NCBI GenBank assembly: GCA_018907035.1
Contig: JACCIC010000004.1
Location: 7,524,001 to 7,588,000, forward strand
From: Sycobia sp. Sy_11
Taxonomy: Eukaryota; Arthropoda; Insecta; Hymenoptera; Epichrysomallidae
DNA length: 64,000 bases
Direction of reading: 5' to 3'
Shown: positions 36,106 through 46,599 of the stretch, one piece after another
How positions within the stretch are numbered: position 1 is the stretch's first letter
Layout of the letters: every line of letters starts with the position of its first letter
Program-made: the position numbers and the translations under genes
The notes under the pieces: model-generated
Databases searched by the model: none
What the model was told of the DNA's origin: nothing
Seen by the model: the letters and a program-made list of their open reading frames with translations, nothing else

Positions 36106-36895
36106 CCATCGATAGCCACTACTTTCGGGCAAGTCCTGTGCTTCGGAGTACGCGAAGCTAAAGGCTTGTAGTACGTTCTCCCCCGAAAATGCCGCCGCAA
36201 GGATCTATCATTATTATTTGTTATTTTCCTTCTATTTATTACTATTGTTTCAATGACCATTATTTATTCACAACGAATTTCAACGTCTGAGGTTTTGGAA
36301 TTCCGACCCAGGGTGAGCACAAATCAAACTAGTACTGTTACTGTTATCAGTACCCATTATTAGTAACGAGGTTGAGCCAAAAAGAGTGGCGGCAGTAGAA
36401 GACACCGGCAGCTCGCAGGAAGGAAAATACCCGGTGTGCTCACGCTGTCCTTCCACCCACGGTCGCCATCGCCAACCCCCTCTCCCCCTCCTTGGGGCAG
36501 AGGTGAGTGCGCGTCGCGCGGTAGTCCAGTTCGTTTTTTTCTTTGGTGTATTTTTTTTTATGAAGTTCGAATCGTTCCCCGGGGAAACGGTGTCGCGTCG
36601 ATGGTCGCAGTGATCGGGACGCGTTAGGCGTGGTGGGCAAGTGACGCTTTATGAATAAAGAGTGGCCAGAGACTGAGATAAGTTAGAGCGTTTTTTCTTT
36701 TCTTTTTGTACGATTGTTTCTTTTCTCTTTCCTTCATTTTTCCCTTCCCGCGTGTGGGATTGCATTCTTTTACAGGACGGCGGAGCCACCCAGTGAGACC
36801 CAAGTGAGTGATACATAAAAGATTGTTTGTGCGCGCGAAATAAATAAATTTAGGTAATTTTGCCGTATTACAAATTCGATGGCCAGTCACTAAGG
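36100..36895. other. GC-richer non-coding stretch
   Basis: It contains a 29-base block at 36178-36206 that matches 40339-40367 in inverted orientation (tctcccccgaaaatgccg...). It also has a CpG-bearing stretch at 36380-36620. ORFs on both strands overlap each other and match no family. It could be a remnant LTR or leader. Confidence 0.4.
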
Positions 36896-37242
36896 AGTCG
36901 ACTACAATTAAATCACTACGTCTTAGTAATAACTTGTACGTGCAAGACTCGATATTAGCGATCCTCGGACACGCGCCGGTCCTAGAGGAGCTCGCAATGA
37001 ACGGGATAATAGTTCCGCTGAACTTTCACGTAGATAATTGTATTCGGCTTCACATAATCAGTCTGGACTACTATGTAGAGATTAGCGACCCATTAGTTAA
37101 CCTTAGAGAGAGAGGCGTGCACGCCATTAAAATAGAGAGTAAGTTAGGAGTTAAGAAGACCCGCACGATCGATAACAGGTACGTTTTCAATATGGGAAGG
37201 CACAACAAGTCATTGAAGTATTTTATGTGTACCGTTAAATAA
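36896..37242 (+). CDS. Leucine-rich ORF, probable 3' exon or fragment
   Basis: An open frame from about 36896 to a stop at 37240-37242 encodes IKSLRLSNNLYVQDSILAIL, PVLEELAMNGIIVPL and CIRLHIISLDYYVEISDPLV, with L-x-x-L spacing like leucine-rich repeats, and ends YFMCTVK. Codon use is balanced, unlike the AT-rich surroundings. It may be the 3' exon of a gene whose earlier exon is the 35272-35518 segment, with 36100-36895 as intron or insertion, but I cannot prove the link. AG precedes TCGACT at the open start. Confidence 0.4.
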
Positions 37243-39446
37243 CATTCTTTAGATTGGTTTTGAATAAACAGAAATTATCGTTACTTACTTCATCACCCAT
37301 TAATAAATACTATAGTACTATTATACCTCAGGTTGTTAACTAAGTCAGCTTTACTCATACCGATTCCCGTATCATAGATGGAAAGAATGCGATTATTTTT
37401 GTCAGAAACTAATTTTATGTACAGCTGCTTCCATGGATCGTCTCGTTGAATCTGTTAGAGATTCATAAAGATAAATGTCGGAAATTACCAACTAATAGAC
37501 ACAAACATGAACTGATTATAAAATATGAAAAACATAATTTTTAATCTTCAGGATTCTTCCATCAACCTGATTCTTTCATCTTCCATCAACAGAAAATTCA
37601 AAACTACAAAACATTATTTTATGGAATTGAATAAATTATTATTCATTACTCAATTCAATTGTCATATTCAAATTGAATAAAACTGAAGTTTTATGAAATT
37701 CGTGTAGTGCCAAGTTAGTTATTTCCGACGACACATAGTAACAATATTTGGGGACTCTTTGAATTTAAATACTTTTAGAAAGTATCAATTCTATTCCACA
37801 TAAGTACAAAACGATCAAATAACTAATATATCATAAATAAACATCTCGAATTACAAAAGAAAAGTTTTCTCGAACCACGCCCGTAACGCTGAACGCAGGT
37901 AATAAAACTATTTCAGAATATACTAACTGTAAGAAAATACGAATACTAGTCTGTTGTATGTCTGTCGAATGTGCTGTTGAATGTACGCTCCCATATTCTA
38001 GCCCAAGAAAATGCTGATAAAGGTCGAGAATCACGTAATCTACTTCTCGTTGACACCCCAATTCCTGAAGCAAACTCCAATAAGAGTTTGATACTTACCA
38101 ACCCCCACTACATTTTTCTGGACGGATTCGGAGTGGACGATTTTTACAAGAATGTGCATAATCAAAACATTCATGAAGCAATACAATAAGAATAAGCAGT
38201 TAGTTCCATCGTCGCCGTTATCCCTAAAGGGATGTGCTATATAGGTTTGCCAAGCCACAAGTATACCCCTTTCTGTCGCGTTAACTCCTCTCAAGACTTT
38301 CCCATTCATCACTGTACTTAATTCACGCAAACCATATAAGAACTTCTTTCAACTGATATTGTAATTTCGCGACACTCTAAGACCTAGGTAACTTTCCACC
38401 AGGAAATTTGCGCATTATCCGTTGGAATACGCATCGCATACCGCGAATTTCGTCCTTCTCCGAGCCACCCTTCCCTTCGCAGGAATATTTTCGAGGCTAC
38501 GTACAGACAGGCACATATATTGCAATGGTCGCGTTCACCGTCCTTGCGTTCGGGGCGGAAAAGCGCGCCATTACTTGACACTCAGCGCGAGATTGCAGAG
38601 AACCTTTTATAGATATAATCATCAATTATTCAAAATTTGTAAATTTTGAACCAAGCTATTTCGCGCCTTTTCGTAGAACAGTATAGTGCTGTATATCGAT
38701 GAAACTACGAGTGTTTATGTTATCGACATTCGGCAAAGCAAACATTACTTTATAATAACATCCGGTGCTATGGTATGCTTCTGTAACAGAATAAAAAAAT
38801 AACAGAAATTTTATTTAACTGGATATAATTATATACCTAAATACGCGCTATTTGTCGCTACGTTAATTATTCGGCGCTATTTACCGCTCGAATTTCCAGT
38901 TTTATTTTCCACACAGAAAATTTATATGCAACGGGATGAGTTCAATAAAAATATAAAAAGATATATTTAATTTCGCTGGTGTTTTGAGGAGCGTTTTGCA
39001 CGCAGGGTCCAGAATTAAGAAAAAAATTACAGGAAAAGAGAACTTTTGCGGAGTGCTTCGCAACAGAGATCAATCTAACAATTTTATTTCAGAAAAGAAA
39101 GGATTTACAACAGCAATAATTGAGCTGTGGACAAGTTTATTAGCTCCGGGACTTACGCAAATGTGCCCTCAGAAAAAATTATTATATGTACGGCGGTGCA
39201 TTCGAGACATTTGAGACCCTCTATCGCAGTACATGCTTCAATACTTGCGTGGGTGGAGTAGAAAAGGGAGAATGAAAGCACGCGGGTATGTGTTAGAGGG
39301 GGATAGGAAGCTCTCTCGCCGTACTCACATAATAAATTGTTTTCTTGTTTTTTTCCTTTTTGCAGAAAATTCGAGAATTGAAAATTCTTTTGCAATTTTC
39401 ATGGTCAACCAAATGATTGACAAATATAAAATTATTAAAAATAATT
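37243..39446. other. No gene recognised
   Basis: AT-rich to 38 kb, then mixed composition with GC-richer patches at 38400-38620. Short ORFs overlap on both strands and none has a recognisable motif. It may be eroded retroelement sequence. Confidence 0.5.
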
Positions 39447-39541
39447 TTATTTGTTTAGTTTCTTTTTTTACACATCGCGAGTTCTTCTTCCCATCCCGCA
39501 CTACCGCCTTATCTGAGAGGCAGGATAACGAAATCCCACAC

Positions 39542-39559
39542 TGGTGACCCCGACGCTGA
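39542..39559 (+). promoter_or_regulatory. Primer-binding site of the LTR element
   Basis: TGGTGACCCCGACGCTGA sits one base after the LTR end. A TGG start pairs with the CCA end of a tRNA, as expected for priming of reverse transcription. I cannot name the tRNA. Confidence 0.7.
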
Positions 39560-40106
39560 AAGCCTAGAAAACTAGAAACGCCCGCGTCTAAGCAAACTGA
39601 CGGACGCTAACAACATCAAGACGGGTTCCGGGAAGAACAGTGCCACCTTGCTGGGGTATAGTAAAGAAAAATAAAAACTTTGCACTGCACTTCAATTCGC
39701 ACTTACAGCAGCACGCAGCAACAGCACCTGCAAGCAGCTAGACACGAAGGCGCGCAAGGTTGGGAGACGAGAACAAAGGAGGACGTGCACGTATCCACAA
39801 CGCAGCGCATAGGGTCCCGTCACGTGGCACAGAAAAACCGTTCGAGAACGATATCGCAGTGAAGTCGGAGTCGCGCGAATGATTGAGGGCGCGGAACGAT
39901 TCAAGTTCAAGTCGACATCTTTCGAGGGCAGTCACATTGAACTCGACGCCGGGATAGTCGAGCGAGTGCTCCGAGCACAGATCGGTAGATCGCCGTAGGC
40001 TAAACTGACATTTGAGAAACTTGACGTAATAAGCATCAAGATAACTGTAGATATAGTCAAGGCTGGATCTCTGAGGGCTTCAAGGTGAATAACCTAGCAA
40101 TAGGCC
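39560..40106 (+). other. LTR element leader region
   Basis: Balanced base composition, with a short open stretch near 39876-39999 (IEGAERFKFKSTSFEGS) in a position where gag would start. No zinc knuckle or capsid motif is visible. Confidence 0.35.
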
Positions 40107-40336
40107 CGGTCAGGGACACCTTTGACAAGTTTCTATTCGATCACTTGGTAATGATAAACAACATTCGCTACCAGGCAGTAAGCCCCGTGGCAGAACGGTT
40201 CGCGAATTTGAAATACTTGAAAATAGTAAACTGCGGTGCAGGTAACTCCATAACGGAATTCATAAGAGTGAACGGAGTGCTGATCAAGTTCAACTTTGAC
40301 AACTGCGCATACCTCGATAAGCATACGCATATAAGT
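40107..40336 (+). repeat. Leucine-rich coding-like segment, copy 2
   Basis: It is the second copy of 35272-35518 with a frame that stays open: RFANLKYLKIVNC and VLIKFNFDNCAYLD. It lies between the primer-binding site and the polypurine tract, so it was carried inside the LTR element. The open frame continues to a stop near 40414. Confidence 0.65.
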
Positions 40337-40677
40337 GAGATCCTTGCGGCGGCATTTTCGGGGGAAAATCGAAGGGGTAAGAATCGAAGAAACCAAATAT
40401 TGTACGGTAATTAAGCGCAATTGTTAACAAATTCTACCCGATGTATATTCCGAGCGTAACCGCGAGGCACTATGTGCCCCAGGTTAAGATAGATCGTAAG
40501 AATGTAAATAAAAGTCAATAGTGTACATCCAAGTATCAGTTACCTTTCTTCCTACTACTTTTCCTTGCGAAAACGTAGTTTAAGAATCGATGTAAAGTAG
40601 AATAAGTAACTAGACATAGAGACATCTCTCTTTCGTCATTGCTAACCCTTAGAAAAGTCGCAAAAAAGGGGGAGTGA

Positions 40678-41008
40678 TGTGGGGTCGTAACCTATACTGC
40701 GCATATATAGAGTGATACGGCGCATGCGCCAAACCTTGTACGCGGTACAAGCGAGCGGCATACACGAGTATGCATTGCGCACAGAGCGGCGGTGCCCCGA
40801 TGAGAAGTGGGGGGCCGCGAGCGTCCAGCCGTGGCAGCGGCCGCAGCCAGCTCTTTCCTCCACCGAACTCTGTACAGTGCAAACGCACTCGTAGATACAT
40901 CGCCGATGTGGCCAATAAAGATATATTTCTCAGTTACACAGCGCGAGTTCTTATTCCCACCCCGCACCACCGCCTTGTCTGGGAGGCGGGATAACGAAAT
41001 CTCCCACA
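40678..41008 (+). repeat. Complete 331-bp LTR
   Basis: It starts TGTGGGG and ends CCCACA, a terminal inverted repeat typical of LTRs. A TATATA box is at 40704-40709 and a polyadenylation signal AATAAA at 40914-40919, the usual U3-R order. The end matches 39468-39540 and the start matches 34417-34523. A target duplication is not evident in the flanks. Confidence 0.85.
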
Positions 41009-42980
41009 AGATTATGAGATTTGTAAAAAAAAATTTTAACTTGTGTCAAAAAAAATTTTTTTAGTTAACTATTATTATTTAACATGAATTATATTTGCTT
41101 TTATGAACGTATATAAAATGCTTGAAGATTATTCTATTCAATTCGATTGACCAAAATAATTAAATATAATGTACCTTTACCAAGAAATAAACGAAACACT
41201 TTCCAATTTTATTTTTCTATTATTAATAATAATATAACCTTCAATATTATATTTGAGAAAGCGAACATTTTTAGTGTTTTTATAGCATATTCTATTTAAA
41301 AATGGGCAGTTTTAATTTAAAATTTCATTGATAGGGTCTAAACATTGTGCTGATGAAAATGGTTTTTGTAAATAGATAACTTTGAATAACCATAATTAAA
41401 TAACGGAATCACTCTTAATTTCTCTCAGCTCTAAATTATAAGAATCATTTAAGTTACAGTACATAAATTTTAATACTCATATAAAACTACAGCTTTTCAT
41501 CTGGAAATATTTTTCATTGCCATGATTATATTATATATTAAATATGTATCTAGCTCATTGAAAACTCACAGCAGTTCTTTTCTCGAATGTGACGAAAATC
41601 TTTGATTATTTAAATAAAATAAATTAATTGCATTATTATTCTACTAGAACTAGTCTTCATTTATAAAAATTAATAACAATCATCAGATCCAGCTTCGTCG
41701 ATTAGATACAATTCTATCAAATTTTCTTACATCTATTCTGTAATCATATTCAACAAGAGAGATAAATTTTGCCGATTCTTGTTCTTTCTTTTTCTATATG
41801 TACATTTATATATTAAGTACATGTTATAGTACAGATCTTCTAACTTTTGTAGACTCTTTCAATAAAAACTATCGATAGATTCTTCAGACGCTTTTTTACT
41901 ATTTATATATTTTTGATTTCCTTTTCAAAGTTATTTCTAGCTTTTTAATTTTTTATTGTGCATGTAAATAGTAAATTTTAAAAATTGATATGATAATTGA
42001 TCAAAGATATTAATCTTTTTTATTCAGTTATACTATAACAAATTTTTGCATTAATCGTTTATAGGCGCTTATAAAAAAACAATTTTTTATACTGCTTCGA
42101 AAATCACCATTTATATAACATTGCAATTCATCGTAGCTAATTATATTTAATATCTATCTTAAACATATTCAGGTGCGACCGAACGCCCAAATGCCGCACG
42201 CAGGTGCACAAATCTTATAGTTACAATCATACCAATCATGAATAGGTGGAGAAATGAATAAACGACGTCTGTAAAGCCGGTGATAGAAAGGATGGTAATA
42301 TTCTTATAATATCTTGTACCGAAATGTAAATAAAAGCGTAAAATTTGACATGATATGGTCAAAGAATCAAATTTATTACGTATTCTTAGTGGATAAAACT
42401 CGAAACGGATAGAGATACTTTAACATATCTAAAAGAGAATAGCACGACGCAATCAAATCCGAGCTATACTAGAGATTATCCAAATCGATTTCATTTAACT
42501 TCACGACGTAAAATCATCTGAAGGTGAACTATTGTGTTGTTGACGACTAGACCAGGTATGATAAATGGTAGCTATTTATACCAGTACACTGAAAGAGTAC
42601 TGAAAATGTTCAAATATGTTTCAATAAAATATTCCTAATAAGAAACAGTTCACTATATTTGTTCATAAGGATTGTGATTTCGACCCACAAATGTTTCTGG
42701 TTAAACTTTCTAGAATGGGTAGAAATCCGAATGGTAACCAACGTCAAAATACTAACGAACGTTCCTTAGACTAGAGAAAAACAAAGTCAGGAATTTCAAT
42801 AGAATATTTATATAGAATTTTTCTTTTTCAACTATAAGTTCGTAGACCAAAAATAAAAGAAAATATGAAACATTTTTGAGTTGAGTAAGCGATGCGGTGG
42901 GTGCAAGTATAGTTATGAAATTTATGAGCGATTTTAATGACGAGTATTCATCCACTTAGTAAACAAGATAATTCATTGTT
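41009..42980. other. No gene recognised
   Basis: Very AT-rich sequence with only chance ORFs. The first bases after the LTR (41009-41060) are open in a frame that could continue the small ORF cut at 34416, but the evidence is weak. Confidence 0.5.
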
Positions 42981-43937
42981 ATTAACTGAAGAAGAATTAA
43001 AAATGTTAAATAATGGAGCCAAATTTAAAGAAATAACACGGGAATGTCCGGGAATATTCCAGACAAAGATAGTAAATATAAACGAGGAGTATCCAGAAAT
43101 TCGGGTATTAATATAGTAAGAGCTGGATCGTGTTTATTAATGCCTGTAGATAAAACGCAGGACAAGAAGAGAAAATTAGAGATAAAAGAAATATTGGAGA
43201 AAATGAAATTGGAGAAGAGATAAAAGCATGTTATGGAGAACTCGCCAATAGTCAGGTACTTAATGAAATACTCGAATTACAAGTTATTTATAGAATAGCT
43301 GCAGGAAGTGACAGAAATATTAAAAAATCGAGTCGAAATGAATGATATACCATCAATGAATCTATATCATTGAATAATCCAAAATGTTATAATATGTAAA
43401 AAAAAATAACATTCAAGAAAATTTAGAGTAAAGCTCTTCATTGAATGGGCCTCCGTAATCAGATATAACATGATATTTGGGTGCAGTCAAAATCATTTTA
43501 CGCAGCATATTCTAAACACTCTGCTCGAATTTATGTCCAAAATAAAAAAGGTGTATTTATCAATAGAATCAACAGAATCAATGCAACACAGCGAATATAT
43601 CCACATCATCCACAATGGCAACTATACTAATAGTCATTTCGATGCCACATTCTGCGGCACATTGGGAATCATGAAAGATTCATCAGTTATCAAGAGCGAC
43701 AAAAAATTAAAAAGAAACTATACAATCAAAAAGAAACCAGAGATAGAAAACGTAAGTTTAGCAGACGAGGAAGAGGCTGAGGAGGAGAAATCGAGAATAA
43801 AAAAATATAAAAAACAAATTTTAATGAAAAAAACGAAACACACAGAAAATAAGGATCAAAATATAGAGAGCAATTCGGAAGGAGAGAGCCAAACATCGAA
43901 GAAAAACAAGGGCAAGAGAATATTAAAGAAAAAATAA
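42981..43937 (+). pseudogene. Unrecognised Lys/Glu-rich coding remnant
   Basis: A first open stretch (LLLTEEELKMLNNGAKF, CPGIFQTKIVNINEEYPE) ends at a stop near 43117. Further frames are broken. The last part, 43470-43937, is open for 155 codons: an N-terminal half with NHFTQHILNTLLEF and IHIIHNGNYTNSHFDATF, then a Lys/Glu-rich tail. No family is recognised. It lies between the retroelement block and a repeat shared with 27.5 kb, so it could be part of the decayed PolB-bearing element. Confidence 0.35.
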
Positions 43938-44015
43938 AAAAGAACTACAAAACCATCGAAGACAGACAGCGCTTTGATCAGTCAACATTCGGATTTCTCG
44001 ATTAAAAAGAGGTAA

Positions 44016-44205
44016 AATCTCTCAGCTCCAAAAGCAATTAAGATTCGGCCGTAGCCGATATGCAAGTGGATATATGATGAAATCCACTGGCTCAATTTAT
44101 TCCAATATCTCTTTAGAAACCAAAGAAGATTCGTGGAAATACAGTGCGGAGCAAAGCAATGGGTCCACAGTGATGACACTATCAATTTACGATTTCAACA
44201 AGTGT
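44016..44205 (+). repeat. Direct repeat copy 2
   Basis: It matches 27484-27665 in the same orientation: both share cagctccaaaagcaatta, a gcaag...atatgatgaaa block and actatcaatttacgatttca. The frame here encodes DTINLRFQQ and continues with MMAPLDIQQLNSSLFFIL to a stop at 44333. This copy has more frame disruption at its start than copy 1. Confidence 0.6.
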
Positions 44206-44340
44206 TTAGCAACAGATCCGCAACAATGATGGCACCACTCGACATTCAGCAGTTAAATAGTTCTTTGTTCTTCATATTACGATGCGATAATGTAAACATG
44301 GCAATTACAAATGCAAATTACAGACACAAATGAGATAAAA

Positions 44341-45134
44341 GAACAATGTGATATTAACACCACAACGTTACTAAAACGACTTGAAAAATTCATGGGAAGT
44401 ATTTTATGTGTGCTATCAAATAACAGTCCTTACTCTGTTTTTTGGATAAACAATAATTATCTTTACTCACTTCATAATAATCCATTTATAAATTTTATTA
44501 TATATAATATAAGCGAGGAATAAACTAGTATGTCTATATATGAAATATTTTTCTATTCAAGTAAAATTTCTAGCAATGAATTAATCTACACAACAAATAG
44601 GAACGAAATTCAACAAATGTATTGCACTATTAAGAATCATTTAGTGTAATTGAAAGATTATTAATTTATCAAAATTAATTTAGAAAATATACCTCTTTGG
44701 AACTAAAAGAACGATAATGGAATTAAAGTCACTGTCCTTTTTTGAGATCTTGGTGAGGAAAGAAAAAATGTGTTGCACTTCCGTTTGCATCAAGAGAAAA
44801 TGGAACGGGATTTGCTGTTTTATACTGAACTTTGATTTACTATTAAAAGATAATATTATGAAATATTTATAGATTTTAACGAGAGTTATTAGGCACATTG
44901 GAGGCAAAATTATTCTATTCACAAGGATCAATTATTTACTTCTACTATGATAATATCGATCTATATAACTCTCGCCAGGATTTATCCCTTTCTCCAATTG
45001 TAAAATTAGCTATCTAAATGCTAATTGACTATTCGAGTAATTAACACGGCTAATAGTTTATGAAGCACATGCATTGTACTTATTTGCAATGCAAAATACC
45101 GATGATCTCAAGAACCGAAAGTAATCAAATCATT
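44341..45134. other. No gene recognised
   Basis: AT-rich intergenic sequence with chance ORFs on both strands. No repeat or motif stands out. Confidence 0.5.
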
Positions 45135-45138
45135 TTAA

Positions 45139-45769
45139 CTTTTACAGGGCTGGGATGACGCCTACAGGCGTCATATATTTTTTCAGTAATTAAGCACAAC
45201 TAAGTAAGTCCTTAAGGTTACTTAGGTCTCTGAACACAATTCTGACATAAAAATGAAAATTCAAAATGGTGGAAGTAATACGTCGGATCTATACGTGTTT
45301 TTTTTTAATTATTCACCTGAATATCTCACCATTCAGAATCGGTGAAATACGTATTCCATGAATTTGAGGGTGGCGAAAAACTATATAACTAGTTTTCTAC
45401 CCAAAGTGGGCACACTGTACATATTAGGATGAACTTTAAAATTTTAAAACTAATTTTAGTTCAAGTTGATCGCCATCTTGAAGCCGCCTTTTGAATTTTG
45501 AAAGTTTGATTGCAGAATCGTATTTAGAAGCCCCAAAAATCCCAAGGGAAACATTTTTGAGGCTTTCGAAATCTTTTAAACATTTTTTACAAAAAAGAAA
45601 AAAATTACCATGCGCATTACAGTACCGGGCCGGGATGACGCCTGGAGGCATCATGTTCCGATCTACCAAAGGCTTGGCCTTAGTTTAGTTTTTTGTGCAT
45701 GACTTAAACTCACTTTTTTTGTAGAAAAATGGAGCTTTTGCAATTTCTCAAATCCCGGCACTTTAAAGG
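45139..45769. mobile_element. piggyBac-like MITE (631 bp, TTAA target sites)
   Basis: TTAA lies directly outside both ends (45135-45138 and 45770-45773). The ends are inverted repeats: CTTTTACAGGGCTGGGATG on the left and, reverse-complemented, CCTTTAAAGTGCCGGGATT on the right. Near the left end is a 9-bp stem (ATGACGCCT/AGGCGTCAT, 45155-45174) and a second version is at 45635-45654. There is no transposase, so it is non-autonomous. Confidence 0.75.
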
Positions 45770-45773
45770 TTAA

Positions 45774-46451
45774 TGAACATTGAACTGAATTTGGAACAAA
45801 TAGAGTTAAAACTTTTGAGAGATAACTTTCTCACGGTAATGTGCATATATGAATACTAAAGTTCTTGTTGCAGCTAAATATACACCGACAAAAAGAACCA
45901 AAATACCTTTAAAATATTGGAATGATTCGTGAAATTCGAAGTGTGAATAGAAGTTAGAGGTTTGACATGATTCACTATCGCAACCTCGATTTTTTACTTC
46001 AACTAAATAATGTCCTAATAACTACTATTTTGTAAGCATGCATCCAAGTAGCTTTCTATTTAAAAATAAATTCCGATTTTGGAATATAGAATACAGATAA
46101 AAAAATTTCCTGCAAGATCCACTTCATAACAACCTTTTTTTAATTCATATATAGTGGAACTCCATCGGGCAGAATTAGTGAATAAATTGGCATCTAGCCA
46201 AAAGATCATTCTAATCAAGAAAATTTGATTGTTTAGATAATCTAAAAATATAAGTGCACTTATAAAGCTGCCGCATAAAAAAATATCAATATTTAAACAC
46301 AATTTCTAACTTTTTCTTTTTTAGATATGATAGAAATAGATATATAAATATACTATAATATTAACAGAAAAAAAAATTTAAATTGTGAGATTCAACGAAT
46401 GGCACAGATGCCAAGAAAAAATCGTTGTCACTAAATTTACTCTCACGAGTG
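45774..46451 (-). other. RELCH 3' flank
   Basis: Sequence downstream of the RELCH stop on the minus strand, which should contain its 3' UTR. I did not find a convincing AATAAA signal close to the stop. Confidence 0.5.
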
Positions 46452-46599
46452 TTATTTCTTACGAAATATGCTCGGCATACTTGGTGAGCCCGTTTTTTGG
46501 TGAAATATTTTACTGACCCTTTGACGCATATCTTCAACACCTTGGCCGACGTTTACTGAAGCCATTGATAACGACAAACCGCTGCCTACTGATGCCGAT
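46452..46599 (-). CDS. RELCH: RELCH terminal exon 10
   Basis: The acceptor is ctttgtag and the stop TAA is at 46452-46454; 148 nt. It encodes a Ser-rich segment (SASVGSGLSLSMASVNV), then VEDMRQRVSKIFHQKTG, and ends IFRKK, as family members end with a basic FQRKK-like tail. Confidence 0.92.

Larger units (their letters stand above)
39468..41008 (+). mobile_element. Truncated Ty3/gypsy-like LTR element with PBS, PPT and full 3' LTR
   Basis: The last 70 or so bases of a 5' LTR (39468-39540, ending AAATCCCACA) are followed one base later by a primer-binding-site-like TGGTGACCCCGACG. The 1.1-kb interior contains leucine-rich copy 2 and no RT. A polypurine tract AAAAAAGGGGGAG lies at 40662-40674, just before the 3' LTR. 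The interior is far too short for a full element and lacks pol, so it was non-autonomous or internally deleted. Confidence 0.75.

Noticed and set aside
35937..36260. Minus-strand ORF with Leu-Ser repeats
   Set aside because: It is a translation of the GA array.
27484..44205. Complete Polinton bounded by terminal repeats
   Set aside because: The flanking repeats are direct, no integrase, ATPase or capsid gene was recognised, and other elements interrupt the block.
45436..45688. Overlapping ORFs on both strands
   Set aside because: They lie within the non-autonomous piggyBac-like MITE and have no transposase motif.
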